From positions 1,922,001 through 1,986,000 of the forward strand of contig NZ_CP075184.1 in NCBI RefSeq assembly GCF_020510705.1: a stretch of 64,000 nt of DNA. The letters run 5' to 3'. The DNA comes from Acidovorax radicis (lineage in GTDB: Bacteria > Pseudomonadota > Gammaproteobacteria > Burkholderiales > Burkholderiaceae_C). The translations under genes and the position numbers were made by a program. The notes under the pieces were generated by a model. That model saw only the letters and a program-made list of their open reading frames with translations, had not been told where the DNA came from and made no database searches. This document shows, piece by piece, positions 45,532-53,771 of this stretch. The stretch's first letter is position 1. Every line of letters starts with the position of its first letter.

Positions 45532-46852
45532 TGGCACGCCACAGCATGGTGGCAAATAGCGCAGCGGTCACTGCCAGTGCGGTGGCGCTTGTTGCCCAAA
45601 AAGGTGTGGGTGAGGGGACGGCGGCCCAGGGCCCGTGGCCTTCGTAAGCGAGCACATAACCGCCGCCCAGGCCTGCGCCCCATAACAAGGTGCAATACAC
45701 AGCCAGCGGCGCGATCGTGATTCGGTAGCAGCGCAGCACAAACACGCACAGGGTCTGAATGGCGTCTGCACTGTGGTATGCAGCCACCCACACCAGCACC
45801 CCGCTGGCCATTGCCACCACACTGGCATTGCTGGTGTAGATGTAGCCGATGTGATTTTTTACTATCAATAGGATAGCTGCTAGCGCAATACCGATAAGCG
45901 CTGAGAGCTTAAAACCCATTAAAACTACGGCACGTGCGCGCAGGGCGTCGCCTGCACCCAGCCAATAGCTGACCCGCGCACTGGTGGCAATGGCCAGTGA
46001 CAGCGGAACCATGTAGAGCACCGCCGCCAAATTCGATGCAATCTGGTGCGCGGCAGAGGCCGTGGTTCCCTGGCGTGCGATGAACAATGCCATCAAGGTG
46101 AAGGATGTCACTTCCACCATGACTGCCAGCCCTGCCGGGATACCCTGCCTTGCAAAGTTGGCAAGCGTTGGCCAGTGCGGGGGCTCCATGCGTCGCCACA
46201 GACCCAATGGCGCATAGAGCGACTGCGTGCGCAGCAGCCAGATCGCCAAGGTCAGCATGCTGACGTTGACGACGAGCGTGGCCCACGCACACCCGACGAC
46301 ACCCAGGGCCGGCAAGCCCGTGCCGCCGAAGGTGAACCATATCGACAGCGGCAGCTTGATGCACAACGAGCCCACCTGCAGCCAGGTCACCAGCTGTGGG
46401 CGACCCAGCGCCTGGTTGAGTGTGCTGTAAACGCGAAACAACAATGCGGGGGGCAGGGCCATGGCCAGCACTGCGAGGTAGTTTTCCACCTCCGTGCGTA
46501 GGGCTGCGGGCACCTCGGTCCAGCGCAGCACGGGGCCCGGAAACAGCAAGATCGTCATGCCGATGACCGAGGCCGCCACGCACAGGTAAAGAGACTGTCG
46601 CAGCGAACGGCCCACGTCTTTGGTCTCACGGGCTCCGTGCAGCTCTGCCCACACGGGCATCAAGGCCTGGAGCACGCCGATCAGTGCAACGTACACACTG
46701 ACGAAAATCGCGGACCCCACAGACAACGCGGCCAGCGATGACTCGCCATAGCGACCCGCCACGATGGTGTCGATGACGCCAAAGGCCATGACAGCGAGTT
46801 GCCCGGCAAGCACCGTGGTGGCATGCCGTGTAATGGTCGACAGTTCTGACAT
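45485..46852 (-). CDS. MATE family efflux transporter
   Basis: A 455-residue inner-membrane antiporter of the NorM type, moving cationic drugs out against sodium or protons. It shows about twelve membrane helices in two similar halves, including AVMAFGVIDTIVAGRYGESSLAALSVGS and ATSARVSYWLGAGDALRARAV, which are family positions. The ATG at 46852 is used; the frame extends further upstream without homology. It is 8 bp downstream of the ArnT-like gene and overlaps phoR by 47 bp tail to tail. A dispersed palindromic repeat (45855-45914) encodes a membrane helix near residue 318. Confidence 0.9.
   Translation of the reverse strand: MSELSTITRHATTVLAGQLAVMAFGVIDTIVAGRYGESSLAALSVGSAIFVSVYVALIGVLQALMPVWAELHGARETKDVGRSLRQSLYLCVAASVIGMTILLFPGPVLRWTEVPAALRTEVENYLAVLAMALPPALLFRVYSTLNQALGRPQLVTWLQVGSLCIKLPLSIWFTFGGTGLPALGVVGCAWATLVVNVSMLTLAIWLLRTQSLYAPLGLWRRMEPPHWPTLANFARQGIPAGLAVMVEVTSFTLMALFIARQGTTASAAHQIASNLAAVLYMVPLSLAIATSARVSYWLGAGDALRARAVVLMGFKLSALIGIALAAILLIVKNHIGYIYTSNASVVAMASGVLVWVAAYHSADAIQTLCVFVLRCYRITIAPLAVYCTLLWGAGLGGGYVLAYEGHGPWAAVPSPTPFWATSATALAVTAALFATMLWRAIKPANPVLAGGLPET
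45855..45914 (-). repeat. Dispersed palindromic element, copy 6 (inside the MATE gene)
   Basis: On the coding (minus) strand it reads CTCTCAGCGCTTATC, then TTGCGCTAGCAGCTATCC and TATTGATAG. It is translated in frame as LSALIGIALAAILLIV, the same register as copies 1-4, here forming part of a membrane helix. Confidence 0.8.
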
Positions 46853-46860
46853 GCGGCAGA

Positions 46861-48597
46861 TCAGCCCGGGGGCTTTTCGGGGGGCCGGTCTGGTGATGCC
46901 GCAGGCGCATCTTTGCGCTTGAACAGCAGCAGAAAGTCTTCCTTGTCGGTGGGGCGGCCAATGGTGGCGGCGGCTTGCCAGAGCGCAGTGTTCACCTTGT
47001 GCTCTGACGGCGGCCACGACCCGATGTTCGCCACGAGCCATTGGCAGTTATCCTGCAGCCCTGCGCGTTCCAGCGTGAGCCCGCCGTGGTACTGCAGCGC
47101 TGCAACCTGAGCCCGGCTCAAGTCCACCGTTTGAATGCAGCCTGGCGCGGGCCCCAGTGCCTGTACAACGCTGCGCACCTGGGCTACGTAGCTGCGTGCA
47201 TAGTCGAGCAGGGGTAGCCATAAGGTCATCAAAAGCAGCCAGCCCAGCGTGGCACCTCCGGCTGGCAATACCAGGCTTTTCCAGATGGGGGCCCGGTTGC
47301 GTGACGCGCGCCACCAGACCAGGCTGCACCAGCCCACGGTGGCGGCCAGTGCTACCACCAGGGCCAGCACCGAGAATTGGGGCACAAAACCCGGCGCCAG
47401 CCTGGCCACGTTGGCGGCGGGCTTGGCGGGCACACCGGTTTGCATGGCAACCCAGATTACCCAGATCGCCAATGCAGACACGGTAAAGAAAAGCAGCGTG
47501 AACCAGTCGATCAGCGCTGCCACGCTTCTGCGCAGCGTGGGCAGCGCAAAAGCTGCCAAAGCGGCCATCGCTGGCAATCCCAGCAGCAGAGCTCGGTCTG
47601 CCGGTTGGGTGGTGATGGTTGCCCCAATGGAAACCGCCGAGAACCACAACGGCAGCAACAAATGCCGGTGGCCGTTGCGACTGAAGATCTGATGGCGCCA
47701 GCGCCACAGCGTCCACAGCGCCATGGGCCATGCCGGCCATCCAAACCACAGCAGCAGCTTCGCAAGGCTTTGCCATTCTTTCGCGTCGACATCGGTGCCC
47801 ACAATTCGCCAGCGCCACAAATCCAGCGCCCAGGCCATCCAGGCCGTGACCAGGATGGCCGCCGCCAGACCCAACGCCCAAGGCATCCCGCGGGCTTTGC
47901 TACCGCCCGGTGCCAAAAACACCAATACCAGGGTGCCTACTCCCAGCAGCGCCGCCAGTGCCGGTGCGCCCGCCAGGGTGAGCCCCACAAGGCCCAGCAC
48001 CAAGGCTATCGCGGGCGCAACGGTGCGGTAGGGCATGGCAGCGGCGGCGAAGAAAAGCAGGGCGGTGCAGTGAAGCTGAACGAGGTAGCTCGTCACCTCA
48101 TGCGACAGCTGCGCCAGACCCAGGCAGGCAATGAGCGCAAGCAGTGCGCCATCGGCAATGGCCCGCGCATAGTCAAGCGGCTGCGCCTCACCACCAAACG
48201 CAAACGCCACGGGTTGAGCGCCCGGGCTGCGGGCGAGGTAATACACGCTGTACCAGGTGGCGATCAGCGTGATGGCCAGCAACAGGGCGAACGGAATGCG
48301 TACCGCCATCTCCGCCGACAGCCAGGGTGGTGCCATCTGAATAGCCCACGCACCCAGCCAATACGGCAGCAGACCCTCGGTGTCCGGCGCCATGCCGCCG
48401 AGCAAAGGGCTCCGCCACGGCGTGTGGCCATGGGCCAGCTCCAGCATGTAGCCAAACGCGCTGACGTCCGCATTTTTCCAGGGGGCGCGGCCGATAAAAC
48501 CGGGTACCACGTAAGCAATACACAGCAGCACAAGCGCCCAGCGGGGAAACGCGCGGACGGCATCTTTGGTAACGATGGCGGGGGTGGGGGGTGTCAC
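46861..48597 (-). CDS. ArnT/PMT-like integral membrane glycosyltransferase
   Basis: A 578-residue polytopic protein with about eleven membrane helices, and a soluble C-terminal domain of roughly 130 residues. The first periplasmic loop RAPWKNADVSAFGYMLELAHG resembles the acidic loop of PMT/ArnT glycosyltransferases that use polyprenyl-phosphate sugars. Such enzymes modify lipid A, glycans or proteins on the outer face of the inner membrane; the sugar and acceptor are unknown. It starts with GTG at 48597 because no ATG is near. The MATE gene follows at 8 bp. Confidence 0.7.
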   Translation of the reverse strand: MTPPTPAIVTKDAVRAFPRWALVLLCIAYVVPGFIGRAPWKNADVSAFGYMLELAHGHTPWRSPLLGGMAPDTEGLLPYWLGAWAIQMAPPWLSAEMAVRIPFALLLAITLIATWYSVYYLARSPGAQPVAFAFGGEAQPLDYARAIADGALLALIACLGLAQLSHEVTSYLVQLHCTALLFFAAAAMPYRTVAPAIALVLGLVGLTLAGAPALAALLGVGTLVLVFLAPGGSKARGMPWALGLAAAILVTAWMAWALDLWRWRIVGTDVDAKEWQSLAKLLLWFGWPAWPMALWTLWRWRHQIFSRNGHRHLLLPLWFSAVSIGATITTQPADRALLLGLPAMAALAAFALPTLRRSVAALIDWFTLLFFTVSALAIWVIWVAMQTGVPAKPAANVARLAPGFVPQFSVLALVVALAATVGWCSLVWWRASRNRAPIWKSLVLPAGGATLGWLLLMTLWLPLLDYARSYVAQVRSVVQALGPAPGCIQTVDLSRAQVAALQYHGGLTLERAGLQDNCQWLVANIGSWPPSEHKVNTALWQAAATIGRPTDKEDFLLLFKRKDAPAASPDRPPEKPPG

Positions 48598-48650
48598 GCG
48601 TCAGGGGTGCCAAAAAAAGCGGAGCTACCGAGAATAAGGGCAAAAACAAT

Positions 48651-48685
48651 AAAAAAAGGCAGCACGGTTGCCCGGGCTGCCTTTT
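48651..48685 (-). terminator. Rho-independent terminator after rpmE2
   Basis: On the minus strand AAAAGGCAGC (48685-48676) pairs with GCTGCCTTTT (48663-48654) over a twelve-base loop, and a T-run continues to 48651. It follows the rpmE2 stop by about 20 bases. Confidence 0.85.
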
Positions 48686-48706
48686 GGGCGAAACGCTGAC
48701 GGCGAG

Positions 48707-48961
48707 TTACTTCGCTGTGGTCTTGCCGAAACGGTTGCGGAAGCGCTCCACGCGGCCACCCATGTTGTCCACCGACTTTTGCGTACCGGTGTAGAAGGGG
48801 TGCGATTCGGAGGAGGTGTCCAGCTTGAACAGCGGATATTCCTTGCCTTCGAAGGTTTCCATTTCCTTGGTGTTCACGCACGAACGGGTCACGAATTTGA
48901 ATCCGTTAGACAGGTCGGAGAACAACACTTCGCGGTAATTGGGGTGAATGCCTTCTTTCAT
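48707..48961 (-). CDS. rpmE2: 50S ribosomal protein L31 type B (zinc-independent)
   Basis: L31 bridges the 50S and 30S subunits. The 84-residue protein begins [20 protein letters not shown] and ends NRFGKTTAK. It has a single cysteine (SCVNTK) and lacks the CxxC pairs of zinc-binding L31, so it is the type B paralogue, normally favoured under zinc limitation. AAGGA on the minus strand before the ATG at 48961 is the ribosome-binding site; a TTG two codons upstream is not used. Confidence 0.95.
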   Translation of the reverse strand: MKEGIHPNYREVLFSDLSNGFKFVTRSCVNTKEMETFEGKEYPLFKLDTSSESHPFYTGTQKSVDNMGGRVERFRNRFGKTTAK

Positions 48962-49129
48962 GATCAATCCTTGTCAAGTGCGGGAGCCGTGCTGAACCCG
49001 ATGCAACCTTTGCGCCGTGGAACATCCAGCGTACTTTCCGCAGAAAAAGCCCTCCATTATTGCATAGACGACAATTTCTCCAACATCAAGTTTCCAACGG
49101 CTGCTTGAAATTGGCACGGCTTGAGCCAG

Positions 49130-49235
49130 AACCACCGCGCAAGGGCCGCCCCGCCGCGCTGGTGGTGTCCCCCTTCTCTCGAATTGCGTTGCAATTCGAG
49201 AGAAGGGGGAAGGCGCGCAAGCGCCTCAGGGGGAT
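49130..49235. repeat. Hairpin-type intergenic repeat after rho
   Basis: The 19-base arms at 49169-49187 (CCCCCTTCTC...) and 49191-49209 (...GAGAAGGGGG) are exact inverted copies around a three-base loop. GC-rich flanks surround them. It lies directly after the rho stop and may terminate rho. Its composition is like intergenic repeats I recall from Comamonadaceae genomes; a genome search would settle whether it is dispersed. Confidence 0.65.
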
Positions 49236-49236
49236 G

Positions 49237-50499
49237 TCACCCACCTCTTCGCATCATGTCGAAGAAGTCCACGTTGGTCTTGGTGGCCTTCATGTTCTTG
49301 ATCATGAGTTCCATGGACTCGATCTCGTCCATGTTGTACATGAACTGGCGCAGGATGCGGGTCTTTTGCAGGATCTCGGGGGCCAGCAGCAGCTCTTCGC
49401 GGCGCGTGCCGCTCTTGTTGAGTTCGATGGCAGGGAACACGCGCTTTTCGTACAGGCGGCGGTTCAGGTGGATTTCGCAGTTGCCGGTGCCCTTGAATTC
49501 TTCAAAGATCACTTCGTCCATGCGGCTGCCGGTGTCGACCAGCGCGGTGGCGATGATGGTGAGCGAGCCACCTTCTTCGACCTTGCGCGCGGCGCCAAAG
49601 AAGCGCTTGGGGCGCTGCAGCGCGGCGGCATCCACACCACCCGACAGCACCTTGCCGCTGGAGGGCACTACGTTGTTGTAGGCGCGGGCCAGGCGGGTGA
49701 TGGAGTCCAGCAGGATCACCACGTCTTTTTTGAGTTCGACCAGGCGCTTGGCGCGTTCGATCACCATCTCGGCCACGTGCACGTGGCGGGCGGCGGGCTC
49801 GTCGAAGGTGGAGGCGATGATCTCGCCCTTGACCGTGCGCTGCATTTCGGTCACTTCTTCAGGGCGCTCGTCCACCAGCAGCACCATCAGGTGCACGTCG
49901 GGGTTGTTGGCCGTGATGGCATGGGCGATGTGCTGCATCATCACTGTCTTGCCGCTTTTGGGCGGGGCGACGATCAATGCGCGCTGGCCACGGCCGATGG
50001 GCGCGATGATGTCGATGATGCGGCCGGTGATGTTCTCTTCGCTCTTGACGTCGCGCTCCAGGCGCATCTGCTCCTTGGGGAACAGGGGCGTCAGGTTTTC
50101 GAACATCACCTTGTGCTTGTTCTGCTCCGGCGGGCCGCCGTTGACGGAGTCAAGCTTGTTCAGTGCAAAGTACCGTTCCCCATCTTTGGGTGTGCGGACT
50201 TCCCCTTCAATCATGTCGCCTGTGTGCAGGTTGAAGCGACGCACTTGGCTCGGACTGATGTAGATGTCGTCCGTGCTGGCCGTAAAGCTCGTGTCGGGGC
50301 TGCGCAGGAAGCCGAATCCGTCGGGCAATATCTCCAGCACGCCATCCGCAATGATCTGTTCACCGGTCTTGGCGCGCTTTTTGATGATCGCAAACATCAA
50401 CTCCTGCTTGCGCATGCGGCCGGTGTTTTCGATTTCGAGTTCTTCGGCTTGCTTCAGGACTTCAGACACGTGCAGTGCCTTGAGTTCGTTTAAGTGCAT
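49237..50499 (-). CDS. rho: Transcription termination factor Rho
   Basis: Rho is the hexameric RNA helicase that ends transcription at C-rich sites. The 420-residue protein has the N-terminal helix bundle ([20 protein letters not shown]), the RNA-binding fold with [13 protein letters not shown], Walker [37 protein letters not shown] and the R-loop [16 protein letters not shown], all intact. Length is the compact proteobacterial form. It lies downstream of trxA on the same strand. Confidence 0.98.
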   Translation of the reverse strand: MHLNELKALHVSEVLKQAEELEIENTGRMRKQELMFAIIKKRAKTGEQIIADGVLEILPDGFGFLRSPDTSFTASTDDIYISPSQVRRFNLHTGDMIEGEVRTPKDGERYFALNKLDSVNGGPPEQNKHKVMFENLTPLFPKEQMRLERDVKSEENITGRIIDIIAPIGRGQRALIVAPPKSGKTVMMQHIAHAITANNPDVHLMVLLVDERPEEVTEMQRTVKGEIIASTFDEPAARHVHVAEMVIERAKRLVELKKDVVILLDSITRLARAYNNVVPSSGKVLSGGVDAAALQRPKRFFGAARKVEEGGSLTIIATALVDTGSRMDEVIFEEFKGTGNCEIHLNRRLYEKRVFPAIELNKSGTRREELLLAPEILQKTRILRQFMYNMDEIESMELMIKNMKATKTNVDFFDMMRRGG

Positions 50500-50770
50500 G
50501 GAATGACTCCTTGGCGGAGCTGGTATGAATCTTGGGGGAGGAGGGCTGGTGCCAGATGGGCTGCTGTTTGCAGGTCTGGCTCGCCGGGGATCTCGGTCCG
50601 GCTGCCAATGCGTGCAGGCCGGTGATCTGTAGGAATTATGACAGGAAAAATTGCAGGGGCTTTATGGGCGCTGAATTGAATCGGCCGACGGGTGTGGACC
50701 CGGTTGGCTGGCTTGTGCTGCCTGCCGCCCAAAACCCCTGCTGGCTGTGACGCCAGCGGGGGGAGGTGAA
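50500..50770 (-). promoter_or_regulatory. rho upstream region with trxA terminator
   Basis: This 271-bp gap lies between rho and trxA on the minus strand. Just after the trxA stop, CCCGCTGGC and GCCAGCAGGGG form a hairpin followed by TTTT (50763-50731), a terminator candidate. The rest is the presumed rho leader, which is long enough for the autoregulation known in E. coli, but I see no clear promoter hexamers. Confidence 0.5.
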
Positions 50771-51103
50771 TCAGGCCAGTTGCTGGTCAATGAAGGCAGT
50801 GAGCTGCGCCTTGCTCATGGCGCCGACCTTGGTGGCGGCCAGCTGGCCGTCCTTGAAGATCATCAGTGTGGGAATGCCGCGAATGCCGAACTTGGCGGGA
50901 ATCTCGCGGTTTTCGTCCACATTCATCTTGGCAATCTGCAGCTTGCCCTGGTAGGTGCCGGCCACTTCGTCGAGGATGGGGGCAATCATCTTGCAGGGGC
51001 CGCACCATTCGGCCCAGTAGTCCACCAGCACGGCGGTGCCGGGTTTGAGCACGTCGGCTTCAAAGCTGGCGTCAGAGACATGTTTGATGAGTTCGCTGGC
51101 CAT
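50771..51103 (-). CDS. trxA: Thioredoxin 1
   Basis: TrxA reduces protein disulfides in the cytoplasm and donates electrons to ribonucleotide reductase. The 110-residue protein has the active site [12 protein letters not shown] (Cys34 and Cys37) and the cis-proline loop [15 protein letters not shown]. Length equals E. coli TrxA. trxA upstream of rho is a conserved order. It is divergent from addB with a 58-bp gap. Confidence 0.98.
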   Translation of the reverse strand: MASELIKHVSDASFEADVLKPGTAVLVDYWAEWCGPCKMIAPILDEVAGTYQGKLQIAKMNVDENREIPAKFGIRGIPTLMIFKDGQLAATKVGAMSKAQLTAFIDQQLA

Positions 51104-51161
51104 GGCGGATTCCTTGATTTTGATCGGGTTGTGACCGGTGTACGTTTAAAGTCAGGGCATT

Positions 51162-53771
51162 GTGACAGAAACCAATCCCACGTTGACCGGTGTGGCCGGG
51201 CCTTGCGACGCTATGACTGTCATAGCGAGAAGTGATCGGTGCGCTGCGTTGTGGCAGCGTGTTTTGCAGGAGGTCGTGGCGCATATGCACCGCCTCAAGG
51301 CGCATCCGGCGCGCACGGTGGTGCTTGTGCCCTATGCACAGCTCATGCCCTGGGCGCAGCGCTACTGGGACATGCACCACACCGACGGCTTTGCCCCCCG
51401 CTTTGAAACCACGCGCAACTGGGCCCAGCAGCTTGCCGCCTTCGTGCCGCAGGGCGACGATCTGGCCGGTGACGTGGCACGCGACACGCTCACCGCACGC
51501 GCGCTGCTCGATCGCGTCGGGCTCTCTGCCCAGCGTGATGTGCTGGCCGTGCCGCTGCAAGAGGCGGCCACCCAGCTCCTGCCCGTTGTGGCTGCGATTG
51601 CGCCAGTGGACAGGGCCGCTTGGGGCCTTCAGGCGCGCAGCCTGCTGCCCGAAGCAGACGAGGGCTCCACGCTGCGTTTTGAAGCCGTCGTGGCCCGCAT
51701 TGCGCTTGAATGGGTGCTGGCCTCGCGCCATGCCACGGACGTGTTGTTCGAACCCGGCGTGCGCTCGTCGGTGGATGCACTGGTCGTGTTGCAGGGGTTT
51801 CAGGTCGAACCGCTGGCGCAGGCGTTGCAGGCCCATTGGGGCGACAGCGCCTTGGCCTGGGCACTGCCGCCCGCAACGCTGGATGGACAACCCCGCGGCC
51901 CGATTGCGCTGCACGTTGCACAGGATGCCGAGGACGAAGCGCAGCGCGCCGCCGCCTGTGTGCTGGCGCACATTGTGGCGGGTCGCACACCGGTGGCGCT
52001 GGCCGCCAACGACCGCGCGCTCACGCGCCGCATCGGCGCGCACCTGGCCAGTGCCGGGGTTGCGGTGCGCGATGAAAACGGCTGGACGCTGTCGACCACG
52101 CGTGCGGCAGCACAGTTGATGGGCGCGCTCAAGGCCTGCGCCTGGGACGCGTCTGCGGACACCCTGCTTGACTGGCTGAAACAGGCCCCCGCTGTGGATC
52201 AGGCGACCATCGACACGCTGGAAAAAACGCTGCGCCGGGCCCAGGTGGCGAGCTGGTCGGCCGCAGTCGCCCGTTCCTGGGCTGGGTCCGGGGCCGACAC
52301 ACCCGCCCTGGCGGCCTGTGTGGCGCTGGCGGAGGGGTGGCGCGAGGGCCTGCGTGCGGCACGCCCGCTGGTGCAGTGGCTGGAGGCCCTGCGTGGCTTG
52401 CTGACGGCCACCGGCCAGTGGGAGGCGCTGTCAGAGGATGCCGCAGGGGCCCGCGTGCTTGCCGTGCTGCGCTTGCAGGCAGGGCAGGGGGTGGAGCTGG
52501 ATGGGTGGGATAGCGCCGGGCGCCGCATGACCTTGGCCGAGTTCACCCGTTGGGCCAACGAGGTGCTGGAGGCGGCCCGTTTTGTGCCCACCCCGCAGGG
52601 CGATGCACCCGTGGTGGTGTTGCCCCTGCCGCAACTGCTGGCCCGGCCCTTTGCTGCGCTGGTGTTGCCCGGCTGCGATGAAAAACGCCTGCAACCCTCG
52701 CCCGAGCCGCTTGGCGACTGGACGCAGGCGCAACGCATGGCCTTGGGCTTGCCCACCCGCGACACGCTCGAAGCCGCGCAGCGCGCCGCATGGGCCCATG
52801 CACTGCAAACGCCTGCGGTGGACCTGCTCTGGCGCACGGGCGATGAGGGCGGCGAGCCCCTGATGGCCAGCCCGCTGGTGCTTGCGCTGCACCTTGCCAA
52901 CGCAGCCCACGAAGGTGTTGACGACCGCAGCCAGCGCCTAGTCACGGCCACGCCCACGCTGCGGCCCATGCCGCATGCCGAGGCGCTGCCGGTGCATCGC
53001 CTGTCGTCCACGGCGTATTCCGACCTGCGGCATTGCCCCTACCGATTTTTTGCCCTGCGCCAGCTCGGCCTGCAAGATGCCGACGAGCTGGCCGCCGAAA
53101 TGGACAAGCGCGACTTTGGCAATTGGCTGCACGCCGTGCTGCAGCATTTTCATGAAGCGCTGCTCGCCGACCCGGAGGACGACACCCTGGCCCGCGTGGC
53201 GCGCATGGACAGTGCCGCACAGGCCGTGACCCAGGAGCAAGGCGTGAACGAAGGGGACTTTTTGCCCTTTGCCGCGGGCTGGCCGCAGGTGCGCGACGGC
53301 TACCTGCGATGGCTGGCGCAACACGAAGCCACGGGCGCCCGTTTTCAGCGGGCCGAGTTGCAGACCACCCAGCCATTGGGCGCGCTGCAGCTGGTGGGCA
53401 CCATCGACCGCATCGATGCGGTCTCGACCACCGGCGAGCCCACTGCGCTGGTCATCGACTACAAAACCGAGAACGACACCGTCACGCGCAAGCGCATCGG
53501 CGCGGGCGCCGAAGACACGCAACTGGCCTTTTACGCCGCGCTGCTGAGCCACGACACGCTGCGTGCTGCCTACGTCAACGTGGGCGAGCGGGGCGAGACG
53601 CAGATGCACGAGCAGGACGACGTGGTGCACCTGCGCGACTTGCTGGTCGAAGGCATACAGCACGACTTTGACCGCATTGCCCAAGGCGCGCCGCTGCCCG
53701 CTTTGGGTGAGGGGGCGGTGTGCGACTACTGCACCGCCCGCGGCTTGTGCCGCAAGGATTTCTGGAAATGA
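51162..53771 (+). CDS. addB: AddB-type subunit of the double-strand-break repair nuclease
   Basis: AddB works with AddA to resect double-strand breaks for RecA loading. The 869-residue protein has a degenerate helicase-like body. A C-terminal PD-(D/E)xK nuclease shows GTIDRIDAVSTTGE and ALVIDYKTE. Four cysteines flank the nuclease, one in LRHCPYRFF and three in VCDYCTARGLC, the arrangement of the AddB iron-sulfur staple. Bacillus AddB is longer; the size fits the beta/alpha-proteobacterial form. It starts with GTG at 51162; an ATG at 51213 is an alternative. Its stop overlaps the addA start. Confidence 0.88.
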   Translation: MTETNPTLTGVAGPCDAMTVIARSDRCAALWQRVLQEVVAHMHRLKAHPARTVVLVPYAQLMPWAQRYWDMHHTDGFAPRFETTRNWAQQLAAFVPQGDDLAGDVARDTLTARALLDRVGLSAQRDVLAVPLQEAATQLLPVVAAIAPVDRAAWGLQARSLLPEADEGSTLRFEAVVARIALEWVLASRHATDVLFEPGVRSSVDALVVLQGFQVEPLAQALQAHWGDSALAWALPPATLDGQPRGPIALHVAQDAEDEAQRAAACVLAHIVAGRTPVALAANDRALTRRIGAHLASAGVAVRDENGWTLSTTRAAAQLMGALKACAWDASADTLLDWLKQAPAVDQATIDTLEKTLRRAQVASWSAAVARSWAGSGADTPALAACVALAEGWREGLRAARPLVQWLEALRGLLTATGQWEALSEDAAGARVLAVLRLQAGQGVELDGWDSAGRRMTLAEFTRWANEVLEAARFVPTPQGDAPVVVLPLPQLLARPFAALVLPGCDEKRLQPSPEPLGDWTQAQRMALGLPTRDTLEAAQRAAWAHALQTPAVDLLWRTGDEGGEPLMASPLVLALHLANAAHEGVDDRSQRLVTATPTLRPMPHAEALPVHRLSSTAYSDLRHCPYRFFALRQLGLQDADELAAEMDKRDFGNWLHAVLQHFHEALLADPEDDTLARVARMDSAAQAVTQEQGVNEGDFLPFAAGWPQVRDGYLRWLAQHEATGARFQRAELQTTQPLGALQLVGTIDRIDAVSTTGEPTALVIDYKTENDTVTRKRIGAGAEDTQLAFYAALLSHDTLRAAYVNVGERGETQMHEQDDVVHLRDLLVEGIQHDFDRIAQGAPLPALGEGAVCDYCTARGLCRKDFWK

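Noticed and set aside
49060..50493. Plus-strand open frame of 477 codons opposite rho
   Set aside because: Rho on the minus strand has every catalytic motif; the opposite frame is low-complexity His/Asp/Val-rich shadow.
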